From NCBI GenBank assembly GCA_023053545.1, contig JAKZAN010000002.1, positions 423,501 to 487,500 on the forward strand: DNA of 64,000 nt, read 5' to 3'. The stretch comes from Lepidurus packardi (Eukaryota > Arthropoda > Branchiopoda > Notostraca > Triopsidae). The position numbers were made by a program, and so were the translations under genes. Each line of letters opens with the position of its first letter. The first letter of the stretch is position 1. Shown here one piece after another: positions 1 to 13,724 of the stretch. The notes under the pieces are model-generated. The model was given only the letters and a program-made list of their open reading frames with translations. It had not been told where the DNA came from and made no database searches.

Positions 1-3000
1 CCCGCTAAGAATCATTAGACGGTAAAATTTTCAGAAACTAGATCACATTGTACTGTACTGCACTCACAGTTTCTGAATGGGAGCCTAAGGTTAAAACCCA
101 GGGAAATCTATTCACTTTCTATAATTTTGGACCTAAACTTTTTATTTTTAGTATTTATTTGTTGCCGTTTCTTTTTTCCGTCACACATCCGTGGCAGCTT
201 TCGTTTAGCAGTGCATTCTTGCCACTTGGCTGTTCTTTTATCTGTATGTGTCTAATCAATACACACACAAAAGTATAGAGCAGTTTAGAATTCCTTTGGG
301 GGGGGGACTTGAAAACTGTCTTGAATATATCTGTCTCGCAGGGCGACACCAAAAAGCAGTGACGTTCGGAGGATAACACATATTGACTGTATTTTTTATT
401 TTTTTTTAATAGCCAAGTATTTTGTTTTCCTTTTTCGCCCAGAGCAACCCCTATGGTGTCGAAGCCTATTTCACTAAAAATTGAGTTGGGAAAGCCTAAG
501 AACTTCCTTATCCCTTTTATGTCGTCGAGTTTTCTTTAGGGGTTGGTGAAAATGAAAAGATCTGTGTGGACTGGTTATAAGAGCTAGCAGCTGGCCAGGA
601 CGAGTTTGACTGATTTCCTGAACAAGCGACTCGAATCAATCCTTTTCTGACTCGTGTGTGTATGTGTGTGCAACAAGAATTTAAGGTACATTTTTTTTAT
701 CTTCGTTTCCTAACTTTATTTATTCATTCTGGATAGAGCAAATCATCTCCCAGCCCCGTTCAAGCAATGAAACGGATTTGAAGTAAAAAAAAAAAAGACG
801 AAACCCAGATGATTTATTTATCTTTTTATTTTTCTATTTTTATTACTGTATAAATAAGTAAGTAAAAAAAAATAATGGCTGTGTAGGACATGGACTCAGG
901 CACCCAAAGACCGAAAGTAAAAAGCACAGCAAAGGCGAGAGCTTGGGAAAAGAAACGAAGAGAAGAGAACAAAAAATAGTATGCTGCTGGACTTGGAAGC
1001 AAATCAGATAATGCATACATTTGGCTGACATCTCTCAGTGTTCTAGGCAATTGTGTTTTTTTTTCGGGGCTAGGAAGGGACTTTTCTCATATGCGGAGCT
1101 AAGAGAAGTGAAAGAGCATAATATACAGTGGCTCTAGCGAGCAGCTGACTTGATTTGTATTTTGTTTGGCTGTGTTGTTTTGCTGGCTGTCTTTTGTCTA
1201 TCTCGAAAAAGAGAAGATGTGTATAAAGACATTCTTGGCAGCTCTATACCCCATCCACACACACAGGGAGAAACCCGTTCTTCGCTATCAAGAGTCTGCG
1301 ATTTCTTCTGCTTGTCTTGTTCTCACACTTTTGCGTGCACACCAAGATTGAGTCCACACATGGGGCCCGTGGAATAGACGCAAGAAATAAATAAAAAAAA
1401 TGTAGAGAGCAAGGGGGTGAAACTTCTCACGTGAAATGGGTCCTATCTAGGGATACAAATGGCTTTCTTTCGCTCATTTGACGCCGCGAGAAGTACGCTC
1501 ATCTTTCTTGCCGCAGAACTTGTGTACATGCACCTTGAAAGGGGGAAAGATCTTATTCCGCCCAGAAAAATGAGCCAATCTTGTTGTCTCCATCCCAAGA
1601 AAAGTCATTCAAACAAGGTGGGGGTGCTTTTGGCGCCAGCGTTCTTAGAGACGTACAAAGTACACAGTGTCAAGTGTACGTCATAGAAGGCCCAATAATT
1701 GGAAAACTCCTCACAAACTTTGCAACACGCTTTCGTTGAGAGACAGAGCACAGTTGGAGGTTCTTTTCTTTTTTCGTTTAGTTTGGGATAACTCTCGAGT
1801 GGCACGGGGCGCACACTTCGTTATAGCAGAACAGCCTGTATTTCTGCTCGAGATGGCAACGAAAAGAGGTCTTTCCCCTGGGTAAATCCCAATACATACA
1901 ACATGTCTCGGAGGGTCAAGTAAAAGGGAAAAACGAGCCCAGCATTCTGCTGGTTTTTGGAGCGTAAGCTTGTATTGTTGCGCTGAGCCAGACACATAGA
2001 TGTCCTTCGTGAGGGTCGAAAATTGCTCTTGCCGCCGCCGACAGCAGCAACGCGACTCGCATACATACACAGGACAATACTCATGACGCAGAACTTTTGC
2101 GCTGCTAGGAGAGTAGCTCGTTATTCATTCTTTTCCTTGTTTGTCAGGGGCGCTTGGTTTCCCCCGGCTTGAAATTAAATTTAAAAAAAAAGAAGAAAAT
2201 GTAAGGCTCATTATTGGCGTCACAGCACTTGATGTGTTTGGGTTTGAGCTTGAAATTCATGTTGTGTTTGGGTTTGAAACCTTCTTTCTCGAAATGCGTA
2301 TTTTGAAATTGGCTGCCGAGGAGTATCGAATGCCCATAAAGGCATTTAAATTTGTAAGATATGGGAAATCAATTTTGGTAACTTGAGAAAAAAATTTAGA
2401 ATATTACAGTACGTAAACAGGATTTCAAAGGTAGTTCTTTTAATATTAGGTTGTGAAATAGGGTAACGAGTCCGTACGAAGTACTAGGAAATCCTGACCT
2501 TTTAGCATTGTATATTGGAACAAAAAAATCCCAACGAGCTATGAATGACTGACTTTTTTTTTCAAAGTATGCTGGTATGCAAAGTGGAATTGTAAGGAAG
2601 GGAAGGTATAAAGCACATCCCGAGAGGAACCAATTTTTTTTTTTTACCAAGACAATAGATCCTTCCCCATCCACCCGAAAACTCGCAGGAACTCTGCCAT
2701 TGTAATTATTGCATTCATTACCGGTAACCTGGTCTTCCTGTTTGTATTGTGGGACATCCGCACACAAGTCCAGTCTCGCTCTCTCTTAGTGAGTGGGACC
2801 GAGTGGGAGTGCCAATTCGGGGCCAACCGTTGCAACTGACTGCGATCTGCTGCTGCTGCTGCACGGGGCTTGACTTGGGAGAATTAAAATTAATGCAATT
2901 AGTCTAGTTTCTCCGCCAAAAGCTCTCGTCTTTTGTGCCAAACACTGCCAAGTTCATTAAATTCATGGGGGATTATAGCTACCCGAGGGGTTTATGGTAC

Positions 3001-6000
3001 CCTGGGTCATATAAAGTCTTTTGTTTCACTGTTTTGACTCTTTTTGAATGATCCCTCCGAACTTTTTCCTCCAAGAGAAAAGAAAGCATTTTTTATTGTT
3101 TCTTTTTAGGCGGGAAAAAGTAAAAGACCGGTGAAAGAGAGGAGTCGTCAAGTTGGTATTTCTCCCCGGTGGCCTAGTGCCAAGGAACTTTAATTGAGAT
3201 GGAAGGAGGCCGGTTTACTGGTAGTCAACAAGCTTTAATGATGATTAAAGCAAGGCGATCCTTGTGCCTGGTGTGTGTGACTTTGATCAGCTGGCGAATT
3301 AAGGTTCTCCCTGGGAATCCGCATTGGAACTCGGACCTAGTCCTTTTATTTGCGCTTACTTGTTGGGCTGGGGGGTATAACAATGGCAAATTCACCCTAC
3401 TCTTTCGATCCAAGAGACTTATGTTGTGTTTCGTAACCCAGTCCAAACCAGTATAACACAAAGATAAGTCTCTTGCGTTGAAACAGTAGGTTTTATGCCA
3501 ATGAAAAGGCCATAGAATTTCGTTAGTTAAGATTCCGAAACGAATGGGTGGAATGGATTTGTTGCTGCTGGGGCATAGAAATATTTCTTCACGTCTCTCC
3601 CGGTCGACTTGGCTACTTGTAAGTCCTGCTGGAGCTTTTTTCTTAGTTTATGCAACACACCTTTTTTTGCTTAATAGCCCAGCGGGTCGCCAATTGTGCT
3701 TTTTTAACAAGGGGAGATAATTTTTAAAGTCTGCGCCGGGGCTTAAGTAAAAGTTGGTGCTCGGGGGAGGCGAATTCCGAGTCTTCCTTTCGTATTTATT
3801 TGCGACCCATTTCCTTTTTGGCACGGATGAGATGGCGAGTAGAAGAAACTTGAACCCGAAGAAACGTGAACCCGTTTCCCTTCTTTTCGTATTCTTTATT
3901 TGCTAGGGTACCCTTGGGAGGGGAATGAGGAGCAGAAGTTTATGCAGATAGTTGTGCGAATTTTCCTCTGAGGTCTGGCCACCGCCAGATATGTATATAA
4001 CTCTCTCTCTCTCGTCCTCCTTTTGGGGTCGCGCCGAGCAATCTTCGTCTGGGATTTTTCTCTTTTTGAAATAAAGGAAAAGAAAAAGAAATGGTGGGGG
4101 ATTTCCGAGTTTTATTCTTGCGAAGAACAGTTTCTTCCCCTTCTGATGAGGCTGTTATTATCTGATAAATGGGGGAGGGGTATAGACTTCCAGGACCCTT
4201 GTTTACTCAGCAAGATAAAATGGGGGTTTATATAGCTCCACCCACAAATGAGATTAGGTCCATGTTAGCCCAAGGTCTATGAAAGCCTGTTGGATTTGCA
4301 AATAGACATCTTTTTTAGTTATTTTGTTTTGGCCTGTTCACGGATCTGCAATAACGCTGCTTCCGCCTTTCCGTTTCTTTTGCATGTACGTTGCATGCTG
4401 AAGGATGGTCAATCCTCGTCAATCCTTTTCCCGAGCTACATACCAGGGGCCAAGAAATAAGAAAGAAGGGGTGACACGTGAGTAACATAGATAGTCCAAA
4501 TATGTCTCGTTATTTTTTCCTGGTATAGCTTTTTGTCTTCGAGCCCCACGCAAAGTCGACATCTTGGCCAGAGCACACGGACAGTAAAGCAGCAGTCCAA
4601 CAACTAAAGATCGAAAGGGTTATATTATAAACGAAGGATTTTTTTCACCCTTTTATCTAACAGACCAAAGAAAGCTTTTGGCTGGCGATATAGACCAAGT
4701 CTTTTTGGGACTGGGGTGAGGTTCCAGAAATCTTACTGGCATATATAACCCGTTTGCCAGGAAAGTGGGTTAGAATAGATCTGTATATTAAAAAAATATG
4801 TATGTATCCCGGGAGGAACAATGGAAGATCTTTCTCTTTCTTCTTTTTCTTATTTTGTTCCTGAGAAAGCCTCCAAAGCTGTGAAGCATAAAGAATAGTA
4901 CCTCCCAAAAAGAAAAAAAGGACTTATCTAAGCTATTGAAACTATTTTAGGCTGAAATCCTTCTAATGGCATGGCGGCAGAGCTCGAAGAATACAAGACC
5001 CAAAAAATGAGAATATAAAAGGGATTGATCAGATTTTCACCCTGAGAAGCTATTTTTTATGCATTCTTTTTGGTAGGTTTCTTTTTTATTTGAATTCCTT
5101 GTTTTTTAATAGTAAATTGGCTCGTTTGGGAGCACAATTATCAAAGTTCTAGAAAGCGTTTTCTACGTAATGCAAAGGTGTTTTTTTATTTATTTTAATA
5201 CTTTGACGGGTGGGTTGGAAAAGCTAAATGAGTTCACTCGCCTCATTACAGTTTGGCGGCCTTTTTTATATTTCCCAGTAGGGCTAAGCAGAACGAGAAA
5301 GAAGAAGTGAAAAAAAAAGTTAGAAAAGGGAACCAAAAAAGGTTGGGAGAAGCTCTTCCTCTCAGGCCGTGTGTAGTTTGAAGTCTCTTTTCCACACACA
5401 TGGTTGGTTCGCGAGCCAATTTCTAATTTGCACGCCTTGCTGCTGCCTGTTTTTCCTCGGCAATTTTCCTTACCCCCCCCCCCCCCATCCAGTTAAAGAA
5501 AAAAAAAATTTACATATCATTAACAAGAAGGAAAGCGCTTTGTGTTTTTGTTCTGGATTTAGCTCCAAGCGTTCCTATATTGCTGCAGATACCTATTAAG
5601 AACACGTTGGGTGTTTACTCTTGAACATAACAGCATAGCAGCAGCGAGCAAGCAGAGATAATACGGATACTCCTGCGCCTCAAAATAAAATTCCCCTAAA
5701 AAAACAGTTCCATTCCTCCATAGAGTGCCTGCGGATCCTATACTTTGAAGCAGTTGCAAGACCCCAAAGAAAGCCGATTTCTTGCCGGCATTTTTTTAAG
5801 TTCATCCCAACGGCAATTCCCAAGACAAGTAGAACTATTTTCTTCAAAAAAAGAAAGAAAAAGTATTCCGTCTTTACACTATAGACCCAGACAGCTCATA
5901 TTGATATTCTTGAACGAAAAGTTTCCAAAATGACCATAAGAGTAAAACACTAAAGAAGGACACCTAAATATATGCCTGTCCTTGTGGGCTATGCATAATT

Positions 6001-6002
6001 TT

Positions 6003-6029
6003 AAGGCGCAGTTAGAAATCCTGCGCCTT
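6003..6029. repeat. perfect 9-bp inverted repeat
   Basis: AAGGCGCAG at 6003-6011 pairs perfectly with CTGCGCCTT at 6021-6029 across a 9-nt loop. It resembles a bacterial terminator hairpin, but in this eukaryotic context it is more likely a foldback or transposon remnant. It sits at the left edge of a block (about 6000-6560) rich in TTACTG/CAGTAA motifs. Confidence 0.6.
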
Positions 6030-6428
6030 TCGTTATTAGGGGACATTAAGGGGAGAAACGAAACTTGGTGAATACTCCATAATCCCTAAAAAAATAACTA
6101 TTATTGCCGTAGCTCTGTTGTGCATGTAGAACGTTGGTGTTACCAGTTACGGACTAAGAGTAACACCTATTATTACTGCATAATGATATTACTGCCTTCC
6201 AAGCAATATCTCCTGTTTACTCATACCCATCAAGGACTATGCCTTTGAAAGCTTTGAAAAGGCAGCCATTAGTGTTTCTTTCCCAAGTAGTACATACTAA
6301 TATCACAACATCTGCTGTGTATACATGATTAGTGCGTCATTAACTGCATAAGGTCATATTACCATGCTTTCACGTCATTTCCTGACGTATTTCTCTGCTT
6401 TTTTATGCTAGTATATAGTGTTATTTCG

Positions 6429-6498
6429 CAGTAATATTACTGTACATCGACACGACAATATCTTACAATACAGTAATGTTTTACAATACAGAAATGCA
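6429..6498. repeat. 14-bp palindrome followed by an 18-bp tandem duplication
   Basis: CAGTAATATTACTG at 6429-6442 is a perfect palindrome. TTACAATACAGTAATGTT (6463-6480) is followed directly by TTACAATACAGAAATGCA (6481-6498), a near-identical second unit. The surrounding 450 bp contains further GTAATA/TATTAC words. Confidence 0.6.
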
Positions 6499-9223
6499 AG
6501 GTACTCTTATATTCCAAATAAAACCAGTTGTGCGCATTGCGCGGTAATAGTACTGCGGGGTAGTACATATAAATGGAGTAAAAAAAAGTAAAAGGGCATA
6601 CAAAAACTGTCCCGAAAGGGAGCCATTAGGCCTCTTTTTTAATAGGATGTATGGCTGGGTGCAGGCAGGCAGCCGGAACCGTGTTCAACACAGGAACCTA
6701 CTTTGCAGTGAATAATGAAAGGCAGAGTTTGAAGGGGGGACCTTGTCATTGTCGTGTACATATACAGCTATATAATAGTTGTGATGGTGGTGGTGTAAAA
6801 AGCGTGTCCTTTTCACTATCCCCTGGCCCCAGCAACCAGCACCAGCAAGCGTCATTTGATACTGTCCCGTTTCATTAAAAGGGAAAATGTCCATTAGCTC
6901 TCGACCAAGACTTGTTTCGAGGTTAACTACACAGAGAGCAAGAGCAGTGGAATGCTTGCCGGCTAATGTTGCTATGCTCTTGCGGGGGGGAGCTCGTCTT
7001 CTGGGGGGTTACATGTCTACGGTTTTCGACTTTGAACTCTACGTTTCTCCTTTTAGTAGCATCACGAGCTGACGTAATGAACAGATCCACTGTCATACTA
7101 TCCTTGGTTTGCCACTGCGTTCCAAGAGCAAGTCATATACAGGGGGACTCGCAACGCTTTCCACAACAGTTTAGATTGGGCGGCTGTATTGCGTTCTGTC
7201 TTATTTGCCGGGGCGATGAGAGATGAAAATGGCAGGCTTTTAAAAGCCCTGAGATCAATCTTCATTATGTAAAGTGAGAACCCCCCTCACACCCCATAAA
7301 AAAGAGTTTCACGGGAGGTTACGGTATATTTCGCTTTAAACTCGGGGAACTTTTAGCTTGTAGTGGGTCTCGGAATTCTGCTTCTCGTGACCCGTTTTAA
7401 TCTCAAAGTAAAAACCATAAAAAACCCCGCGTGACATTTTAGGTTTAAGAGTCTGGCATGCCCGAGGTTTGATAGTTTTAGACAGCTGCTAACGTATAAA
7501 ACACGAAATAGGAACATCCCAGACAAATTTCCCCCTAACTCCTTTAATGCTAATATATGTTTCGCGTTTTACAATGTCTCTCTTTTTAATGGCTTGGCCT
7601 GCTGTCTCTTATTAAAACGAGAAGATGAAACTTTTTCCGTTGATCCTTGTAAATCTCTTAGAATATACTATACATTACTTAGGACTATACATTACTATCC
7701 ATTACTCAGCATTACTTCGGGTTTTCGGAAGAGCCATTTTTAAAACCCTAAGTAATGCGTCATCATTAGAAACGTGTTTGTCATTATGAAAGCCTTTTGC
7801 GTTTTCTGTTTCACTCCGCTGGCAGCTGGTGCAGGTACTGTACATACATGCACCCCTTCTTCTTTCTCGAGCATCCTTAGATTTGCAAAAGGGCGGGAAA
7901 CTGAAGGATTTGCCAGCGTCTCCCTGGCGGGTGGGTGGTAGCACTAAGTTAAAGGAAAACCAAACAAAATGCTTGGTTGGTTAATCTGGAGTCAGTCTTG
8001 TTTCCCTTCTTCTCTGGCTCTCTCGTTCGTTCTCTCTTGTGTGCCCATAGCAGGGCGCTGTCGTCAGTCACTCCTGCGAAAAGCTATATGGGAGCAGGGT
8101 TGGTTGGTTGGGTACCGGTAGATCAATACCAGTAATCGGCCCCGTTGCCGTATCCGACACTGTTTTCTTTTTCTTCCTTTCTTTCTGTGTAATCTCTCAT
8201 TATCCATAGGCTGTCCATTTATTACATTGGATTCCATAATCAAAACTCGATTCTTCTTCCTTTCCTTTTCCTTTTTTTTTTACTAGGGGTTGAGCCGGAA
8301 GTCGTCGATCTTTGTCCCTTAAAAAAAGGTTTATTTTCTTCCCGCCTACCCAGAAAGGATTCAAAGTGACATCCTTTTATGAGCCCATATGATTATTTAT
8401 TTTCTATTTATTTGATTTTCCTTTTTTTTAACAAAATAAATAAAAGGGGATGAAACGGGCGTTCTTTCTCCGTCTCTATACTTGTCAGGTGAAGGAATAA
8501 GCACAGATGGATGGAAAAACCCTTGCAGATTTAGGTGTTCCAAAAAAGAGAGTATATAAAAAAAAGTTCCTCTCCACTTTTCAATTTAATAATCTCTTTG
8601 TGTGAAGGGAAATGAAAAAGCCTCCCTTCCCCAACCCCGTTCTCATTCAACTTTGTTGCATTATTTTTATTTTATTACTTGTAGAACTATGTTCAAACTT
8701 TTTTTTTACATTTAATTTACTTTATTTACGTAAATTTACCAAATTTTTCCACAAGATACGCATTTAAGCGCCACTTGTACCTATAGGTCAGTCGTTTTCG
8801 CCTAATAATGAGGTGGGTGAATGAAGACGCAATTACCGCGTAATTATGTCTAATTAGACCCAGTAGTAACAATGTGGGAATACTTCAGCGTGCCATACCT
8901 GGCTACGATCTACGTACTGTACATACAACTACACATATACACCAAGTTGTTAACCCACTTTGCCATATCCTTTCCTGGATAACTTTCTGGGAGGGACATT
9001 TTCCCTACACTCGGACGAGCTTTTTCGTATAACAACGCCCAAACAAATTTGCACGCACGCAAATCTTCCCTTCCACTCTAAATAAAAAAGTAGAAAAACC
9101 GCAACTTGGTCCCATGTCATAAAAACTTGGGTGCTCTCTGTAATGTAGGTATGGCTCTTATGTTTATTTCATTTTAATTCTCTATCCTTAATTTGAAGAA
9201 AAAAAAAAGATAAAAGCTGTAAC

Positions 9224-9758
9224 CTGCGGCGACAGGGACGTAGATATTCAGGAAGAGGCAATCCTCGCTCTGGTTCCGGAGCAAAGGCTCTTGCAAGCGT
9301 TTGAGGGCTTCGTAGCGCCCTCGAGGCATTCTTCTTAGGGCGTCGGTTTCGTTGGCGATATCCGGGAACTGCTGAGGGCAAACCGGGCCAAAGTGATCTG
9401 TATGCTTCACCCCACGCCAGGGCGCCGAGGTCACTGGCGGCATAAAGCGCAAATTGCCCACCGGCGGCGACGCATAGGGGATTCCGAGGTACACTTCCAC
9501 GGTGGCCGCCTGGCGATCCTCCAAAGTGAGCACCAAGCCGCGAAGGGAGCCCTTCCGGGTAGCAATCAGCCGTGTTCCCGGGACGGCCGTGTAATGATGA
9601 CGCAACGGCAGCAGCGGAGCCTCGGCGTTGTGGTTGTAGCCCAGGCCGACACTGCTGCTGCTGCTGCCGACTACCAGCAATGCGGAGCCGCAGAACCACC
9701 ACCAGATCCTCACCCACCACCAACACCACACTATTCGCCGCTTCTTCCAGTAAAACAT
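9224..9758 (-). CDS. neuroligin-like protein, first coding exon (partial gene)
   Basis: First coding exon of a carboxylesterase-fold protein that I read as a neuroligin, a postsynaptic adhesion protein that binds neurexin. The ATG at 9758 opens a basic, tryptophan-rich hydrophobic leader (8 Trp in the first 21 residues) likely to serve as signal peptide, followed by a short Ser run encoded by a CAG/AGC repeat. The mature start of the alpha/beta-hydrolase domain follows: TRKGSLRG, then YLGIPYASPPVGNLRF, then PPVTSAPWRGV, FGPVCPQ, NETDALRRMPRGR and NQSEDCLFLNIYVPV. These match the conserved N-terminal part of neuroligins. The exon ends in phase 1 at GCCGCAG before a GTTACA donor. The active-site region is not in the window, so enzymatic versus adhesive function cannot be judged. 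Other cholinesterase-like adhesion proteins remain possible, but the NET..L.RMP motif favours neuroligin. Confidence 0.82.
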
Positions 9759-12700
9759 GCCTTCCCCTCCTTCTCCTCGGCCTCGGTTTGGTCGTCTTCT
9801 GGCTAGCACTGGGGATGACAGCAGACATGGGTGGCGAATTGAATAGATTTGAGCACTGTGCACACCACTCTCACACATTATATTCCCATGGTTTTCTTTT
9901 GTTTTGCTTTTTTAATGGGGCTGGAAATGGGTATGGCAAATTGCCCTCCCTCACTGCTTTATTTCTGTTTTTTCTACTTTTTCAATTAACTCAAGCAGCA
10001 TTTTGTCCCCACCAGATTTAAATTTGTGTCGCTTCACTGTTTTTTTTTTCTTGGTGGGGGGAGGGTCTTATTTACAGACGAGTTAAAAAAATTCAACGTC
10101 TTTCTTCCTAGGTCGAGGGAAGTTAGGGAAAATGAACCCTACTGTTGCTGCAAGGCAAGTGAAGAAAACCAGCAAAGGAAAGGGGAGTGGGGGGAGGGAG
10201 AACAGAGTTCTGGTGGCGTCCAAGGGCCAACACTGAATGGTGAGAGCTTATCGTACGCCGAAACAGAGCTTCCGCGGAACCCCGATCCCCGGCATTTCGG
10301 CTGGTAGTTGGGTTCGGAAAGAGGGGAAGGCAAAGGCAAGCGCGAAGAGGACTGCCCCTTGACGTACGGCGTCGACGCTGCAGCATCTTCTCCTCGACTA
10401 GTTTCTCTTCTCGCTCGGTGGTACACAGGCATAAGAAGACACACACGCATACACATATACCTGGACTGCAAAAGAGGGAAAAAGAACCCCACTGAAGTGT
10501 TATTACTTGCCCTTCTGCGCCTTTTCTCCTCCGTGTATGCATGCAAATGCATCTACGTAGGAAGGCTTTTTCCACCTTAAGATGGCAAAGAGGATGATCA
10601 AATTCAGAGGGCTGCTTCTCGCTTTTATTCCCCCCGTGCGTGTAAAGCCAGAATCCGCCCACCAACACCACATTGCTGCAATTAAGTCTACTGGATTATA
10701 GAGCGAGAGCACTTCCAAGACTCTCCTCATCTCTTTCTTTCTCTTTGGTTTATGTTTTCTCTTTCTGCTCCTTGCATTGGGCGACATGCGTGCAGCAAGA
10801 TTTATTTACTGCAGATTTGCAAAAAAGGGACGCAGGAAGTAAGCAAATAAATAGCAAGAAATAATAAGAAGAAACGATCAGAGAAGGTGGAAAACTTCCT
10901 GGAATTGCAAGATCTTTTTTCTTAAACTGGCAGAAATATGTGTTGGGGACTTAAACCCTCCCATTTGCTTATTTCTTTGGTGTAAGGATTTCCGTTGCCC
11001 CCCTCCTCTTCTAAGTTGGCCTAAATTTTTTTCGTTCCGGGGCCGTCTTTTCTTTTACTCTTATCACCCGTTTCTTAAAAAAGAGCAGTATTAGATTAGC
11101 ATCTACTTAATAACAGCCAGCCAGCTGATATTTTCATACGTGCTTTAAGCCAGATTGCTGGATAAGCTCTCCACCTAAACTCTTTAAAAAAGAAAAAATA
11201 TATATTCTATTACTATTACTCGTCCTTGGCATTCCTTACCCCCTGTTTTTGTGCGAGTTTTTAGATCATTGTTTGTCTTGCCAAAGACCTTCGAGCTTCT
11301 TGCAAAGGGTCAAGGCCTTCGGTTTTCGAAGATGCCCAGTCTAGAGCGCACTTACTGCAGCAATATGTTGCCTCGGGATGAGTGGGCGGGGTGTGGGAAA
11401 GCGAGTACCAAAAATATGGTTGGAAAGGGGAGCACACACACAAACACGGCCCAAAGAAATATGGCTTTGGGGGAGAGAGACCAACAAGTAAAAGAAGCAA
11501 GCCTCTTAAAGACCCTGGGCGCGCTCGTACAAAAGGTAAACCCGCCCAACTTGCTGGCCCAAACTACATGACTTTTAAACCAAACCGTTTTCTTTACGTT
11601 GGCTTTTTTTCTTTCTTTTAATTCCTTTTCTTCTGCTGTGGGCTCATATTGTTAAAGTAATAAGAGCAAGCTCGTCAACGTGTCGTGCATTATGAAATAT
11701 CTTGTGCTTTTTCTCTGGGACCAACGCCCGAAATGAAAACTTGTCTGCAGAGCAAAAGGGGAACGCAGAACCGGTTGTCGCTGCTACGGTGAGCTTAACT
11801 TGGCACGTGTTGACAGTTTTCAAAGGCAGGTGAAAGGTGCTTTTGTAAAAACCTCGCCGAGCATTTATTGTCGGGTTTTTATTTTATTTATTTTTTCAAA
11901 TTATTTTGCCTTTTCACGCAAACTGTCTGAGCCTAAAAGAAAACTGTTTGTGAGTTGTCTTGGCTTATTATTTTTTTATGCTCGCCTCGTAAAACAAGAA
12001 AGCAGCAAAAGAGCTTAAAAAGGAAAGAACTACTGTTAATGAGTTTTGGAGCTGAGCGATTTGGCAAATTTCTGCGCGGTGAGCAACGCCTACGTTCCCG
12101 CCTTAAGGAGGGAGTTGAGGAAAAATAAGGAATCGAGTGAACAACAGGTTCGCGAAGAAAACTCAATTAAGCTGCTCACAACAAACGACCTGCTTGGTAC
12201 CATTTTCATGCCCAGGTAATATGGCACCTTTGTCGCTCTAATGAGCAATCTCTTTTTTTACGATTTGAGTTTGCCTCACTAAAGAACACTCTTGCTTTTG
12301 TATGAGAGACTCGTAGTAGTTGCGTTTCAGGGTAAAAAAGGATAACGCGAAACTAGCGCTCATTCACGGTTCAGCTTATTATTAAGATCAGCACACATCG
12401 TCTCGGATCGATCCTTTTCCCTTAGCTATCCGTATTCCCCCCCCCCCCCCCCGTAAATACTGGGAGGAGAGGGGGTTAAAAGCGAGAGGCTATCTTAAGG
12501 AAGGCGCGTATTTTGTGTGTGGACAAAAAACGCAGAGCAAAAGTATTAGTAAGCGCTGGAGAGGCTATCTCCGCAAGTAGGTACCGGGAGGGTTATGGAA
12601 AATGGCTGGCTCATGCTAAAGTTATGCTGACGTATCGCAATTCGCGGGCATGGCAAAGGGGACTTAAGTTCCCTTTTGGCAATTGACGACGGTTAGTAAA

Positions 12701-13687
12701 GCGCGGGATAAGGAGCAAAGCGAATAATATCCCATTCCGATCCCTACGGAAAACGGGGGTAAGCAAAAAGGCGCCTCTTCCCAAAAGAGGGTGACAATAG
12801 ACCTTGGATGATTCCCAAGTTGACAATAATGGCCGCACATACTTCATGGTCCCCTTCCAGGCAAGGCTTTTGGCTTCTAAACTCGAGTAAATTCGCGATT
12901 GCTGGGTGCGGATGTACCAGCAGACGCGTTCTTATTGCCTTATTTTTAAATAGAAAGAGGGCAGGCAAGGCGTGAGGAGGGTTGAAGACTATAAGCACTC
13001 TATCTAGAAAGGCGTTACTGTTGTTATTCTGCCAACTTGGAAAACACGTGGACAGTGTGGTTAGGGCAGAAAAAAATGCTAGTAGTGTCAAGAGCCATTG
13101 GCGGAGAGAGAGAGACGTAGAAAGGAAAGAGACTTTTTTATTTTCTTTCCAGATAGATAGTTTTTGACTCTCTGAGCTTTCTGCTCGTCGAGTTTTAGGA
13201 CCCACTTGTCTGTTGTCGGCACACCCTTCCTTTATTTCACGGAATGCTTTCCCCCTCTTCTAGGTCATTTTGGTTCACAAGTGGACTAGCCAACCGACCA
13301 CCGTGGTTCTCAAGTATACAAGCATGGGGGAAGAAGTTACTACTGAGGAAGGAAAATCGCCTGTTTGACATGACGGAAGTGTACAATTGGAAAATCTCGA
13401 ACGACGCCAAGCAACGTGAAAATATATTGAGTTGTTAGTATATGGTTAGTTTCAGTGGAGTGAGTCTGAATTTTACTGTGTCTAAGATTTGTGCGAATTT
13501 TCCTTGGTGATTAGGAATCCGAGCCTTGGATTTTTGTTTCAGAGCATCAACCGTTATTTTCTTCATTGACTGAAATTGAATGAAAGCTCAAATAATTATT
13601 CCGTTTTCCATCCAGCTTTTTGACCTAGGATATCTGAGTTATGCTGGCTATGTTTTGATAGGACTGTTACCCTAAACTAGTCCGTTT

Positions 13688-13724
<37 letters not shown>

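Larger units (their letters stand above)
1..9223. other. gene-free block, probable large first intron of the neuroligin-like gene
   Basis: No recognisable exon, RNA gene or domain was found on either strand. The splice donor of the exon at 9224-9758 (minus) opens into this block, so most or all of it is probably intron of that gene; no later neuroligin exon (oxyanion-hole or nucleophile-elbow region) is visible down to position 1. The DNA is AT-rich with short mononucleotide runs, for example C14 at 5473-5486, a (CTG)5 run near 2847 and (CT)6 at 4001-4012. A cluster of CATTACT units lies at about 7666-7715. The many short open frames look like chance. Confidence 0.5.

Noticed and set aside
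6003..6029. Bacterial-type rho-independent terminator
   Set aside because: The surrounding genes are clearly eukaryotic and no bacterial gene precedes the hairpin.
6432..6440. TAATATTAC, the nonanucleotide of rolling-circle (CRESS) DNA virus origins
   Set aside because: No flanking GC stem and no Rep-like ORF; a 9-mer this AT-rich is expected by chance.
9169..9828. 219-codon minus-strand frame over the neuroligin exon
   Set aside because: It is a shadow of the conserved frame; only the other frame carries neuroligin motifs and a phase-correct donor.
12744..13205. 153-codon minus-strand frame
   Set aside because: No ATG at its start, no motif and no splice context; long for chance but unsupported.
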